Counted from the stretch's first letter, positions 51,351-60,086 are shown. The stretch: 64,000 nt of DNA from Saprospirales bacterium (GCA_016711045.1 JADJTT010000006.1:62001-126000), one strand, 5' to 3'. The notes: a model not told the origin generated them from the letters alone. Translations and numbers: made by a program.

Positions 51351-52973
51351 TTACGCCTTCCCTTTCCTCTTCTTCAGCACCTTATCCGCTGCCAGTTTGC
51401 CGGTCAAAATAGCGATGGGCAACCCCGAAGGGCTGTATGTCCACTGCCCGGCCTGGTAAATGGAGGGGAGACCGGTCTCTACCGATTGAGCGACTTTCAG
51501 CATTTTGTCCACGACAGGCATGTGGGGGTTGGTAAACGCCCAGCCGGTAATGGCCCCATCTGTCGAACGGGTGAGGTGTTCAATGGTTAACGGGGTGGAA
51601 GAGAAGTGTTCCACAATTTTTCCTTTTATGCCCGGAAAAATGCGCTGGTCCAGGATGTCGATAAAACATTGCTCCAGGAAATCCTTTATCTCGCCGGTCC
51701 AACCGGCTTCCTCGATCTTTTTCGCCAATTGGTAGTCAAATAGAAGGCTGACGACCAATCCGGTTTGTCCTTCTGGCGCCAGGTCGGGGTCCCGCAATGC
51801 CGGAATAGCGATCTCGAACGTATTTAACGCACAATACGCTTGAAGGTATTTTTTCACCTCGTTTTTCAGGTGTGTATCTTCCGGCTGAACTGTCTGTGCA
51901 TTCAGGAATCGATCCAGCCCGTCTTTGTCCACGGTAGACAGGCCCTTTTTACTGGGCGTGTAGAAGAAATGGCCCGTGCAGATATTTGAAAAATAATCCC
52001 TGTTTTCCGCGACAATATAATAGGCAGTGTATACGGAATCTCCTCCTTTCAGGTCTTTCAGCTCGGCCCGCTTTTTCTCGATCTTCTCCCGCAATCCTTG
52101 GTCGTTCAAGTCCTCGATTTGGATCCTGCGGTAGAGCTGTTTCAGGTCTGCGGCCCAAATTAACTGATCGTATTCGAGGTGATTTCCCTGGTGGTCCAGC
52201 ACATATTTTTGCTCGGGATCCAGGCGTTCGATGGGGGTGGATGTGTGGATCGCCCCGCCGTGCTTTTGGATGAATTCCACCATTTTATCAATCAGGACAG
52301 CGGTTCCGCCTTTGGGATAATGGTAGTCCAGATAGAGACTGAAATAGCCCAGGGCAAACGAGGTGGGTGTTTTTTGAAAAAAATGCTGCGCAATAATATC
52401 AATGAGCGCCTGGCTCTTGGTGAATCGTTTCAGGTATTCCTCCACGGGCTCCTTTAACCGGTTTATTTTCCGGATGGTCAGGATGAATTTTAGCATCCAG
52501 GGCAGCATCACTTTAAACAGGTAGCTTCTGTCTTTCAGAAAATCTATAAACGCAGGGTTGTCAATTCCGTAGAGCACGTCCATGTATTCCATGGTTTTTC
52601 TGACTTCCCGGATGATAAGATGGATGTCGTCTTTGTTTTCGGGAAAATGTGCCACCAGGAATGCTTCGTAATCCTTCAGGCTCTCCCGGTCTTCGAGCTT
52701 GAGTACTTGATCGGCAATGCCAATAGATACGTTGCTTCTGACGAATTCGATCTCAATGCCCAATTGTTTCAGCATCGGGAACACGATCCCGGAGTTTTCA
52801 ATGGACCGCAATCCGGCGTCAAAAAGCACCCCATTTCGTACAAAAGACTGCACCAGTCCGCCTGCCTTGGCTTGCTTTTCAAAAAGCGCTACGGATTGCC
52901 CTGCCCTGGCCAGGTAGGCGGCGGCGGTTAGGCCGGCGATCCCGCCGCCGACTATGATGGTATCGTATTTCAT
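51351..52973 (-). CDS. FAD-dependent phytoene desaturase/CrtI-like oxidoreductase
   Basis: The N-terminus has the dinucleotide-binding motif DTIIVGGGIAGLTAAAYLAR, then VALFEKQAKAGGLVQSF and FDAGLRSIENSG. The middle contains FALGYFSLYLDYHYPKGGTA, VLIDKMVEFIQKHGGAIHT, the usual RxxPKGGxxxL-type substrate strip of CrtI-like and retinol-saturase-like enzymes, and the end has WTYSPSGLPIAILTGKLAAD, the second FAD contact. 540 residues is normal. It probably desaturates or saturates an isoprenoid or a related lipid. On the same strand, upstream, are an SDR, a SnoaL-like protein and an esterase, which might modify the same compound, but a 180-bp gap with a large palindrome separates this gene from them. 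Confidence 0.87.
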   Translation of the reverse strand: MKYDTIIVGGGIAGLTAAAYLARAGQSVALFEKQAKAGGLVQSFVRNGVLFDAGLRSIENSGIVFPMLKQLGIEIEFVRSNVSIGIADQVLKLEDRESLKDYEAFLVAHFPENKDDIHLIIREVRKTMEYMDVLYGIDNPAFIDFLKDRSYLFKVMLPWMLKFILTIRKINRLKEPVEEYLKRFTKSQALIDIIAQHFFQKTPTSFALGYFSLYLDYHYPKGGTAVLIDKMVEFIQKHGGAIHTSTPIERLDPEQKYVLDHQGNHLEYDQLIWAADLKQLYRRIQIEDLNDQGLREKIEKKRAELKDLKGGDSVYTAYYIVAENRDYFSNICTGHFFYTPSKKGLSTVDKDGLDRFLNAQTVQPEDTHLKNEVKKYLQAYCALNTFEIAIPALRDPDLAPEGQTGLVVSLLFDYQLAKKIEEAGWTGEIKDFLEQCFIDILDQRIFPGIKGKIVEHFSSTPLTIEHLTRSTDGAITGWAFTNPHMPVVDKMLKVAQSVETGLPSIYQAGQWTYSPSGLPIAILTGKLAADKVLKKRKGKA

Positions 52974-53024
52974 AAAGGCTCTTTGACAAATTTAATTGAC
53001 AGGAGTCATCTCAAAGAAAAAAAG

Positions 53025-53122
53025 AACCGCTAAGGCGCTAAGGACGCAAAGACACTTCGTTTTTGCAATCCAACTAAGTTGCAAAGGCTCGATAACTTTG
53101 CGTCCTTAGCGCCTTAGCGGTT
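53025..53122. repeat. 27-bp perfect inverted repeat between oxidoreductase and SDR genes
   Basis: 53025-53051 is repeated exactly, inverted, at 53096-53122; the arm starts AACCGCTAAGGCGC and contains two GCTAAGG units. The 44-base middle has a smaller hairpin, TTTGCAA with TTGCAAA. Arms of this CTAAGG/CGCAAAG type are, from memory, common intergenic repeats in Bacteroidota. With a T-run on the minus strand, it can also terminate the leftward SDR transcript. Confidence 0.8.
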
Positions 53123-53153
53123 AAAAAATTTCATTCTACCCAGTACCGGTGAA

Positions 53154-54071
53154 TCATTTTCTATTTGTCATTTCTAAGCTTAGTTGAAATATTTTCTTCC
53201 CCAATTCCCGGTCCATGGCATGTGGGGCAGGGATCTCTTCATTCGTGAGGTGGAAAAATTTTCCGCTTATTCCATCCAGGTCGGGCGATGAAGCGAGGTA
53301 ATAAATGGCTTCCCCGGAGATCTTGGGGTCCTTAAGCAAGGGCTGAATGATCCACCTGGAATACCAATTGTACAATTTTCCATTGTTGTGCCCAATATGG
53401 GACTTCACCGCTCCCGGGTGCATGGCATTGATCGTGACGCCAGTGTCCTTGAGCATATCATTAAACTCCCACACGGTCATCAGTTGAGCCGTTTTGGAGG
53501 CGCCATAGCCCTGCAATCCTTTATATCGCCGGTTTTCCCAGGTGAGGTCGTCTATTTTGAGCCCGTTGAACCGGTGTCCTTCCGAATTGACCTGAATAAT
53601 CCGCGCGGGGGCGCTCTCCATCATCCGCTTCAAGAGCAGGTTGGTCACTAAAAAGGAAGCCAGGTGATTTACGCAAAAAGCGGTTTCATGGCCGGCTTTT
53701 GTGAGTTGGCGGGTAGTCATGTGCACGCCCGCATTGTTGATCAGCACATCGATCCGGGGATAATTGGCGAGGATGGCTTCCGCGGCGGCCGCCACCTGGT
53801 TCAGGTCCGTGAAGTCGGCTAAAAAATAAGCGGGTTCGTGGGGCGACAGGGTGCGGATCTCCTCATAAACACGCGCTGCTTTATCTTTATTTCGCGCGAT
53901 CATTACCACTTTGGCCCCGGCTTTTGCCAGCTGAAGTGCGGCTTCATACCCCACCCCGGAGGTTGTCCCCGTTATGACACAGACCTTGCCGTCCATGGAT
54001 TCATTAGACTGCTTTTGAGGAAGGCGGGCATTGGTGATGAATTTCAGTTCATCCGGAAGTTCGAATTTCAT
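53154..54071 (-). CDS. short-chain dehydrogenase/reductase
   Basis: The frame is open to 54227, but the ATG at 54071 begins the natural protein of about 305 residues. The NAD(P)-binding motif is VCVITGTTSGVGYEAALQLA (near residue 32), an Arg in VVMIARNKDK suggests NADPH, NNAGVHM is the stabilising motif, the Ser is in IIQVNSEGH and the catalytic pair in LQGYGASKTAQL (Tyr-x-x-x-Lys). The pattern resembles the retinol-dehydrogenase-like group of SDRs. It is 13 bases downstream of the SnoaL-like gene, so the two form an operon. The CrtI-like gene follows further on, with a palindrome between. Confidence 0.9.
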   Translation of the reverse strand: MKFELPDELKFITNARLPQKQSNESMDGKVCVITGTTSGVGYEAALQLAKAGAKVVMIARNKDKAARVYEEIRTLSPHEPAYFLADFTDLNQVAAAAEAILANYPRIDVLINNAGVHMTTRQLTKAGHETAFCVNHLASFLVTNLLLKRMMESAPARIIQVNSEGHRFNGLKIDDLTWENRRYKGLQGYGASKTAQLMTVWEFNDMLKDTGVTINAMHPGAVKSHIGHNNGKLYNWYSRWIIQPLLKDPKISGEAIYYLASSPDLDGISGKFFHLTNEEIPAPHAMDRELGKKIFQLSLEMTNRK

Positions 54072-54084
54072 GTAAGCCCCTTTT

Positions 54085-54525
54085 TTATCCAAATTTTCTG
54101 ACCAAAAAGCGCCGGTACATTTTGCCAAAACGCGGGATGTTATTGAAAATATCCCCCCACAGGTCATAATAGTCCCTTTGGTGGAGGATATACCCGTCGT
54201 CGCTAATGACGAGTTTGGTTGATCCATATAGCGGCGTACTGGGATACTTCTTAAACATCATCGTCATGATCCAGTCAAACAGGATCACATTCCCGTTTTG
54301 AGCGATGGATACGATCTCCATGTTCAGCTGTTGGGTGCGCTTCGTCAGCCGGGTGCACATGGCCATAAATTCATCAATTCCTTCAATTCGTTGTATGGTA
54401 TCCTGAAAGACAACGTCCTTGTGATAATATTTGAATATATGCGACCAGTCTGGCTTACCTTCTGTATTGTAGGTTTGCGACCAAAGCTCTTTGATGGTTT
54501 CTATGTTCAGGGGTTTTCTTTGCAT
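54085..54525 (-). CDS. SnoaL/NTF2-like protein
   Basis: A 146-residue protein with the SnoaL-like cone fold signature: IFKYYHKDVVFQDTIQRIEG, DEFMAMCTRLTKRTQQLNME, NVILFDWIMTMMFK and DDGYILHQRDYYDLWGD. Family members act as isomerases, dehydratases or ligand-binding proteins; conserved His and Asp (HKDVVFQD, HQRDYYD) fit an active or binding pocket. It directly precedes the SDR gene (13 bases), which suggests that they handle the same molecule. No signal peptide. I cannot name the substrate. Confidence 0.82.
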   Translation of the reverse strand: MQRKPLNIETIKELWSQTYNTEGKPDWSHIFKYYHKDVVFQDTIQRIEGIDEFMAMCTRLTKRTQQLNMEIVSIAQNGNVILFDWIMTMMFKKYPSTPLYGSTKLVISDDGYILHQRDYYDLWGDIFNNIPRFGKMYRRFLVRKFG

Positions 54526-54627
54526 GGGTTGTCATTTTATTCGTGGCAATCATGCGCACGTCGTCGACCATCAGCATGGCGCCTGCAGCATTAAAAATAG
54601 GCAAGTTTTCTGATAAAGTAATTTTAG

Positions 54628-54662
54628 AAGGCGCTCGTCGCACTTCGAGCAACGAGCGCCTT
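54628..54662. terminator. hairpin after the esterase gene
   Basis: AAGGCGCTCGT (54628-54638) and its exact complement (54652-54662) surround a 13-base loop. It lies 20 bases past the esterase stop on the minus strand. No long T-run follows, so read-through into the SnoaL-SDR genes is possible. Confidence 0.6.
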
Positions 54663-54683
54663 TAAGATAGAGGGCACCGTGTT

Positions 54684-55568
54684 TCATTCCTCAATAATCG
54701 CGCAAATTTCATCGACAACCCTGTCCCTTTCCGGAATGGGCAGCATAGCCCAATCGTGTGGCATGCCCGGATATTCGCTGAAAACGAAGGCTTCATTAAC
54801 GGAAGCAACCATTGACCTTAGCTTGATACAATCTGCATAAAACAGCTCTTCCGTGCCGTAGAATATTATGGTTTTGGGGAGGCCCTTAAATACTCCATTT
54901 ATCGGAGATAGTAAATAATGATCCGGGTTATCGCCATTCGAATATTTCAATCCTGCATACCGGAGCATTTCCACACTCAGGATATGGTCCGAATGCTTCA
55001 GTTTCTCAATCTCCGGATTTGACATTGTCAGATCCAGCCAGGGAGACAAGAGGATATTTCCGGCAGGAGGTTTGGGGTAGTTGTCCAGGGCCAACTTTTG
55101 GGAAAGCGCCAGCGCCAATCCCGCGCCTGCGGAGTCGCCCATCAGGAAAAAATGGTCGTTGGGGTATGTGCTGACCAGCATATCGTAGGCGCCTTCTACC
55201 ATTTCAAAGGTTTCCCTGTAATCGTGCTCAGGAGCAAGCGGATAATCCACAAGCGTCATTCTGCAAAAACGCTTATCCACTATTTTCTGGACCAATTTCC
55301 AGTGATAAGGGGATGCTTCAAAAATATAGGCGCCTCCGTGGAGGAAGATAATATGGGTGCTCGTTACTTTCTCCTTGTGTTCAAACGTGGCTATTTCCCT
55401 GGAACGGAGGGTTCGGATCGCAACCGAATAAGCCTTTTTCAAATGATTGGGCACAAAACCCTTTCTGGATCTCGCTATTTTCCCCAGTGCCTGTTTTTCC
55501 ACTATCCTTTTAAAGTGGAGGACTTTCAGCACCCAGACAACTATTTTGGACACAGGACTTGGGCTCAT
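54684..55568 (-). CDS. HSL-family alpha/beta hydrolase (esterase)
   Basis: The 294-residue protein shows the hormone-sensitive-lipase pattern: the HGG oxyanion motif in THIIFLHGGAYIF, the acid-block LVDYPLAPEHDYRETFEMV, the nucleophile in FFLMGDSAGAGLALALSQ, LSPWLDLTMSNPEI, and the terminal His in YPGMPHDWAMLP. The N-terminus is basic with a hydrophobic patch (VSKIVVWVLKVLHFKRIV), which may bind the membrane. Such enzymes split esters of short to medium acids. It precedes the SnoaL-like and SDR genes on the same strand by 159 bases including a hairpin. Confidence 0.9.
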   Translation of the reverse strand: MSPSPVSKIVVWVLKVLHFKRIVEKQALGKIARSRKGFVPNHLKKAYSVAIRTLRSREIATFEHKEKVTSTHIIFLHGGAYIFEASPYHWKLVQKIVDKRFCRMTLVDYPLAPEHDYRETFEMVEGAYDMLVSTYPNDHFFLMGDSAGAGLALALSQKLALDNYPKPPAGNILLSPWLDLTMSNPEIEKLKHSDHILSVEMLRYAGLKYSNGDNPDHYLLSPINGVFKGLPKTIIFYGTEELFYADCIKLRSMVASVNEAFVFSEYPGMPHDWAMLPIPERDRVVDEICAIIEE

Positions 55569-55675
55569 CTTTCGCTGTTGTTAGAACGGGTTGGGAATTC
55601 GTGGTTTTTCCACAAATTTAAAATTTCCACCAAAACGTCCCCGAAGTGGGTGCTTTTCTGGGTGCTCCAAAAGAA

Positions 55676-55708
55676 AAAGCCTTGCAATTCATTGAATTAC
55701 AAGGCTTT
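55676..55708. terminator. terminator of tRNA-Gln
   Basis: AAAGCCTTG (55676-55684) pairs with 55700-55708, with an inner 5-bp stem AATTC-ATT-GAATT. On the minus strand it lies 15 bases past the tRNA 3' end and is followed by a T-rich stretch. Confidence 0.8.
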
Positions 55709-55722
55709 GTTCTTTTTCTTTG

Positions 55723-55793
55723 TAGACCCACAAGGATTCGAACCTAGACTGACGGTACCAAAAACCGGAGTGCTACCATTACACCATGGGTCT
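55723..55793 (-). tRNA. tRNA-Gln (TTG)
   Basis: On the minus strand the acceptor AGACCCA (55793-55787) pairs with TGGGTCT (55730-55724), with discriminator A and no encoded CCA. The D arm GTGT-AATGGTA-GCAC is intact. The anticodon loop TTTTGGT carries TTG, reading CAA/CAG as glutamine. The T loop is TTCGAAT. Two stem pairs are mismatched: the outer pair of the anticodon stem (C-T) and the second pair of the T stem (T-T), so the gene is somewhat degenerate, though a terminator follows it directly. A minimal 71-nt length is normal for tRNA-Gln. Confidence 0.85.
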
Positions 55794-55897
55794 AAAACCA
55801 ACTCTCAAAAAGAGCGATGCAAATTTATGCCGATTAGTGGAAAAGTGCAAGGGATTGGAAAAACTTTTTTACTCTTTTTCTTTCCGGAGGCCAGATA

Positions 55898-56755
55898 CTA
55901 TGCAACTAGCAGCGTCTTGGGGTCCTCCCCTTTTGCCAGCCGATTGAATAACTCCTCGTCATTGAGGATATCATATAGCCATTCGTGGTATTCTGGAAAC
56001 CCGGGTAAGTTGTTGTGGCCACCGCCCTCAATGGTGATGAGGTGTACCATTCCGGGATTGACCCGCTGCAACATCTCACTCTGTTTGTAGGGAATAAGCC
56101 GGTCGCGGTCGCCGTGAAGGATGAAGACCGGACAGGATATTTTTTTCAGGTAAATATTAGTGCGGATCTTGTATTTCAACAACCACTTCAACGGAAGCAG
56201 GAAGGCATACCGGTGGATATGGTAGATGAAGCTGTAATACGGAGAGTCGAGCAGCAACATTTTGGGGCGGTTCCAGGACGCAATGCGGGCGGCAATACCG
56301 CTGCCCAATGACCGGCCGTAAATGATGATCCGGTCTTCGGGGTATTGAGTGGTGAGCCATTTGTAGACAAACTGCCCATCGTTATAGAGCGCATTTTCTG
56401 TGCGCTTACCCATACTCTTACCAAAACCCCGATAGTCCATCAGAAAGAAGTCGTAGCCCTTGCTGATAAAGTCGCGTGCAAATTTGCCCCACCCCTTGAT
56501 GCTCTTGGAGTTGCCCTTGAAGTAAAACACCACGCCTTTGCTATTGGGCACCCGGAAGTGGATGCCGTTGATCTGCCCCCCGTCTTCCATATCGAAGTTG
56601 ACCTCCTCAAATGGAAACGGGTACCGGTACTCAAAACTGCTGGGCAGGATCTCTGGGCGGAAGAAGAAATAGTCCTGCATTAAATAAAACACCCCCCACA
56701 GCAATATGTAGATCGCTGCTGTCCAGACGAGAATCGGAAGGAGGATGGTAGGCAT
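55898..56755 (-). CDS. membrane-anchored alpha/beta hydrolase, bem46-like
   Basis: An N-terminal membrane segment (ILLPILVWTAAIYILLWGVF) is followed by VVFYFKGNSKSIKGWGKFA (oxyanion strand, with Lys-Gly where His-Gly is usual), LMDYRGFGKSMGKR, the nucleophile elbow IIIYGRSLGSGIAARI (Ser), the acid in FILHGDRDRLIPY and His in EGGGHNNLPGF. The protein has 285 residues and is an intact paralog of the broken gene at 7535-8358; both share FFRPE near the anchor and the DYRG-GKS block. The substrate is unknown; the anchor puts the enzyme on the inner face or outer face of the membrane depending on topology. Confidence 0.87.
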   Translation of the reverse strand: MPTILLPILVWTAAIYILLWGVFYLMQDYFFFRPEILPSSFEYRYPFPFEEVNFDMEDGGQINGIHFRVPNSKGVVFYFKGNSKSIKGWGKFARDFISKGYDFFLMDYRGFGKSMGKRTENALYNDGQFVYKWLTTQYPEDRIIIYGRSLGSGIAARIASWNRPKMLLLDSPYYSFIYHIHRYAFLLPLKWLLKYKIRTNIYLKKISCPVFILHGDRDRLIPYKQSEMLQRVNPGMVHLITIEGGGHNNLPGFPEYHEWLYDILNDEELFNRLAKGEDPKTLLVA

Positions 56756-56778
56756 GGAGTTTTTAGTTTTTAGTGTTT

Positions 56779-56930
56779 CCCGATAGCTATCGGGATTTAG
56801 TTTTTAGTTGAAACTGGTTTCCAATTTGGCCAAGAGGCTGATAAACTTAGTGATTTTTTTCAAACCCTCAAAAATAAAAATGCGATCTGTTCTTCGCTCT
56901 TTTAAGTTGATTTGGAAACAAATCAACTTA
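56779..56930. other. intergenic region with two perfect palindromes
   Basis: CCCGATAGCTATCGGG (56779-56794) is a 16-bp perfect palindrome. TAAGTTGATTTG (56903-56914) pairs with 56919-56930 over 12 bp around a GAAA loop. They lie in the 245-bp gap between DUF2851 and the hydrolase genes, both leftward. The second stem sits well for termination of the DUF2851 transcript. Confidence 0.6.
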
Positions 56931-57000
56931 GAATATCCTCACGAGCAATTATTTTTCACCAATCACCCGCCTTCGCTAAAGCTTCGGCGGGCACAGCCAA

Positions 57001-58287
57001 TCACTTCAACACCGCACACCCCACCGCACACTCCAAACACCGCTTGGGCTCGCAGTAGGTCTTTCGCCAGTGCAACAAGGCCTGGCTCTGCCCGGCAGAA
57101 GCGGGCTGTACGCCTATTCCTTTCCACTCGCGGATAATGCGGTTGGACTCGGGAGGGATGCGCTCTAGCAGGGCCAGGGCTTGCTCGCGGTAGCGGGATT
57201 GGCCATTCAACGTACCGAATAAAAAGGTGAGGGGAGCAAGTGCATTGATCGTGATCAGGGCAATGGTATCATCGCCGATCTGGCAGGGATGCGGCACGGC
57301 GGGCTTGTCAAACAGGTAGTGCACATGCCAGTACCAGGAAGGAGCCAGTTGCTGAAAAAAATACCGGATCGTGTCTTCGCTTGCGGATTGGATCAGTTCG
57401 CTAAACCAGCGGGGCGAATGACAGACAAGTGCCGCGAGTTGAGCAATCCGAACGGTAGGGAAAGCGGCAGGCCGCAAGCGCGAAAATTTCCACGCGGCGC
57501 CGGTCATGGGGGTGAGACGATGCTTGTTTTGCAGAAAACGATAATGGTCCTGAAGCTTGCGGGGGTATTCATCTTCGAAACTTCGCTCCAGCATGCCGGC
57601 TTGTCCGAACAGGAAGGCTTCGACCAGCTCGGGCTGATCTCGGTATTTCCAAAGCAATTGAATAGGCGCCAGCCGGGCCAGCTGCTCCATCGGTTCGGCA
57701 TTGACCACCAGCCCCAGCCCTCGTGCTATTTGCTGGTAAAGCAGGGTCTCCCAATCGTGCTGCATATCCTTTAGCAGGGGTTCGAGCTGCTGGGTCTTGT
57801 GCTCCAGACGCTCCACCATCAAGCGCTCGATCCACCCCTGCACCACTACGGACTCCACCTCGTTAAAATGAAACTGGCAAGCTAACCAGTTGGTCTGGTA
57901 GCGAAGGTCCTGGTAGACTTGCCAGATGGAAGGCGCGATCCGGCCTTCGAGTTCGAGGGTGGGAATGCGCTCGCCGTTGGCGCGCTGCAGGGGTGTGTCT
58001 TCTTCCCAGACGACGTGCAAGATCACGTTGTCGTAGGCTGGGTCGAGGTGGTGTTGGTGGACCAGCCAGTCGGAAGCGCGGATGTGGATCTCCACATTGC
58101 CCACCCAAAGCGTGTCGTCTATATGGATACGGGCATGGAGAAAATCGGGTCCGGCATCGGAATTGTGCTGGCCAAAATGGAGCATTTGCACGGGGTGCCC
58201 GATTGTGGTGCGCAAGCCGTCCAGGTTAAAGCGCTTGGTGCGCCAGACAAAATGCAAAAATTCTTCCGGGAAGGTCCATTTTTTCAT
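57001..58287 (-). CDS. DUF2851 family protein
   Basis: The 428-residue protein opens FPEEFLHFVWRTKRFNLDGL and continues HFGQHNSDAGPDFLHARIHI, DTLWVGNVEIHIRASDWLVH, AYDNVILHVVWEEDTPLQRA and GERIPTLELEGRIAPSIW, a conserved block I recognise as DUF2851, found widely in Bacteroidota and without a known role. The acid and His-rich core (NSDAGPDF, EIHIRASDW, HVVWEED) resembles nuclease-like active sites, but this is only a suggestion. The C-terminus contains a Cys set (TYCEPKRCLECAVGCAVL), typical of a metal-bound tail in the family. It follows the GT2 gene by 98 bases. Confidence 0.85.
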   Translation of the reverse strand: MKKWTFPEEFLHFVWRTKRFNLDGLRTTIGHPVQMLHFGQHNSDAGPDFLHARIHIDDTLWVGNVEIHIRASDWLVHQHHLDPAYDNVILHVVWEEDTPLQRANGERIPTLELEGRIAPSIWQVYQDLRYQTNWLACQFHFNEVESVVVQGWIERLMVERLEHKTQQLEPLLKDMQHDWETLLYQQIARGLGLVVNAEPMEQLARLAPIQLLWKYRDQPELVEAFLFGQAGMLERSFEDEYPRKLQDHYRFLQNKHRLTPMTGAAWKFSRLRPAAFPTVRIAQLAALVCHSPRWFSELIQSASEDTIRYFFQQLAPSWYWHVHYLFDKPAVPHPCQIGDDTIALITINALAPLTFLFGTLNGQSRYREQALALLERIPPESNRIIREWKGIGVQPASAGQSQALLHWRKTYCEPKRCLECAVGCAVLK

Positions 58288-58385
58288 ACGTCAGGTATTG
58301 AAGTTACCGAATGGCACCCCTTACCTGCGAGCAGGCTAGTTACTTTATTTTTGGGCAATGGACAAGTTGAGCAAAAGGCTGTTTC

Positions 58386-59480
58386 TTACCCCCATTTTTT
58401 GTGGGAACCCCACCAAATGGCTGGCGCCATGACGAGGTAGTAACCGAAAAGGAGAAAGTCCAAAATGGGCAGGATTCGCTGCAGATCCGGAGCTTTCAGC
58501 ATGCGGCTGAGTGGATGGAATACCAGGGAGATTACCGCAAACCGGATACAAAAAGAGGCCAGGATCAGCAGCCAACTTCCGGTCAACAGTGCGAGTATTC
58601 CCAACCCGTAAAACCCCAAAAAACTCACTGCCCAAGCCCCAAGCCACACCTGGTGGACTGGTTTATATCGACGGCTGGTGCTCAGGTGCCTGGATTTCTG
58701 CCGGAAGAAGGCGCGCCAGGTGGCCGGAGCGGGCGACCAGGTGAAGCTTTCCGGATGGATCACGATCCGGGTATTGGTCGCATGGGCGATCGCATTTACG
58801 GTGAGGTCGTCGTCGCCGGAGAGGAGGTCTGCATGGGGCGAAAAGAGATCGGGGGGCAGGGCGGCTTTCCGGTAGGCGAGGTTGCGACCCACGCCCATAT
58901 AGGGCTGTCCGGCCAGGGCATAGGAAAAATATTGAATGGCGGTCAGTACGGTTTCAAACCGGGCGAATGCATTTAAAAACCCGGGCTGTTTTTCCAAAGG
59001 ACCGTACCCAAGGATCACATCTGTTTCGGGAGTAGCCTGGAGGGCGAAGTGGCTCAACCAATTGGCGCTTGCCGGACGGCAGTCGGCATCGGTCAGTACG
59101 ATCCAGTCGTGGCGGGCCTCGCGTATACCGAGGGTGAGGGGGGCTTTTTTTCCGGGGCCAGTATCGTCGCAGCGCAGCCAACGCAGGGCAGGGAATCGGG
59201 TGGCCAGTTTTTCCAGTACCTCGGCAGTCTTGTCCGTGGAGGCATGGTCGACGACGATGACTTCGAAGTCGGGGTAATCTTGTGAAAGAATAGCTGGAAG
59301 CCGGGCCGCCAGATTGGCGCCCTCATTGCGTGCGCAGAGGATAACGGAGAAAGGGGGACGAAAAACCCCAAGGGGTGGGGTGTGCGTTTCCACAGCCAGT
59401 CGGCGAAAGCGCACACCCCAGAAAAGGAGTTGGAGAAGGGTAGCAAGCAGAAAGAGCGCTTGTATGCTTATGGATAGCAC
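58386..59480 (-). CDS. membrane glycosyltransferase, family 2
   Basis: The 364-residue enzyme starts with a membrane segment (IQALFLLATLLQLLFWGVRF), then the GT-A catalytic domain: PFSVILCARNEGANLAARLP, DFEVIVVDHASTDKTAEVLE, the DxD-type metal motif WIVLTDADCRPAS, and LLSGDDDLTVNAIAHATNTR with KSRHLSTSRRYKP (acceptor-side Q/RxxRW-like block). Two or three C-terminal membrane segments (WAVSFLGFYGLGILALLTGS, RILPILDFLLFGYYLVMAPA) follow. It likely transfers a sugar to a lipid or polymer on the cytoplasmic face. It is in a run slyD-GT2-DUF2851. Confidence 0.88.
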   Translation of the reverse strand: MLSISIQALFLLATLLQLLFWGVRFRRLAVETHTPPLGVFRPPFSVILCARNEGANLAARLPAILSQDYPDFEVIVVDHASTDKTAEVLEKLATRFPALRWLRCDDTGPGKKAPLTLGIREARHDWIVLTDADCRPASANWLSHFALQATPETDVILGYGPLEKQPGFLNAFARFETVLTAIQYFSYALAGQPYMGVGRNLAYRKAALPPDLFSPHADLLSGDDDLTVNAIAHATNTRIVIHPESFTWSPAPATWRAFFRQKSRHLSTSRRYKPVHQVWLGAWAVSFLGFYGLGILALLTGSWLLILASFCIRFAVISLVFHPLSRMLKAPDLQRILPILDFLLFGYYLVMAPAIWWGSHKKWG

Positions 59481-59499
59481 CTCAGTCCCCGTTCAATAC

Positions 59500-60042
59500 C
59501 TATTCTTCATGATCGTGATCGTGATCATGATCCATAAACCCACCTTCGCCCTCCTGGGGATGGTGGTGCTGGTGTTCCAGTTCTTCGGAAGAAGCCTTCC
59601 GGATTTGGAGAATGTTGCCTTCAAAATGGAGGACTTTTCCCGCCATTACATGGTTGAAGTCGATCCGGGCAAACTCGTCGGTGTAGGTCACTACCTTGCC
59701 GAGATGCTCCTGGCCGTAGTTGTCCATCAGGGTGATAAAGTTGCCTTCTACGAGCACATTCTCCGGCACTTCTCCTTCTATTTTGAAATTTTCCATCGGG
59801 ATGTCCACGATGTTTTCTTCGTTGGTATCCCCATAGGCATCTTCGGGTGTAAGGGAGAATGCAAAGGGCTCCCCTACTTTCAAGCCGCGAAGCTTGGATT
59901 CGAAGGAGGGGAGTAGTTGTCCCGCTCCATATAAAAAGGTAAATGGGTTTTCCGCATCGGTGCGTTCCAGTAAATCCCCTTTGCCATCCGTATCGCGCAA
60001 CTCATAGCTTAAGGTGATTACATGTTGTTCTTCGACGATCAT
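59500..60042 (-). CDS. slyD: FKBP-type prolyl isomerase, SlyD-like
   Basis: SlyD isomerises prolyl bonds and binds nickel and other metals. The 180-residue protein has the FKBP core (HVITLSYELRDTDGKGDLLE, FTFLYGAGQLLPSFESKL, GLKVGEPFAFSLTPEDAYGD) with the insert-in-flap domain (VPENVLVEGNFITLMDNYGQ, YTDEFARIDFNHVMAGKVLH) and FEGNILQIRKAS. The C-terminal tail is His/Asp/Glu-rich (HQHHHPQEGEGG and DHDHDHDHEE), a likely metal-binding end as in E. coli SlyD. The GT2 gene starts 19 bases after its stop. Confidence 0.93.
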   Translation of the reverse strand: MIVEEQHVITLSYELRDTDGKGDLLERTDAENPFTFLYGAGQLLPSFESKLRGLKVGEPFAFSLTPEDAYGDTNEENIVDIPMENFKIEGEVPENVLVEGNFITLMDNYGQEHLGKVVTYTDEFARIDFNHVMAGKVLHFEGNILQIRKASSEELEHQHHHPQEGEGGFMDHDHDHDHEE

Positions 60043-60086
60043 TATGAAAAGTTTTTAAGTTTATAAGGGTATACGTTTTTTTAAGG

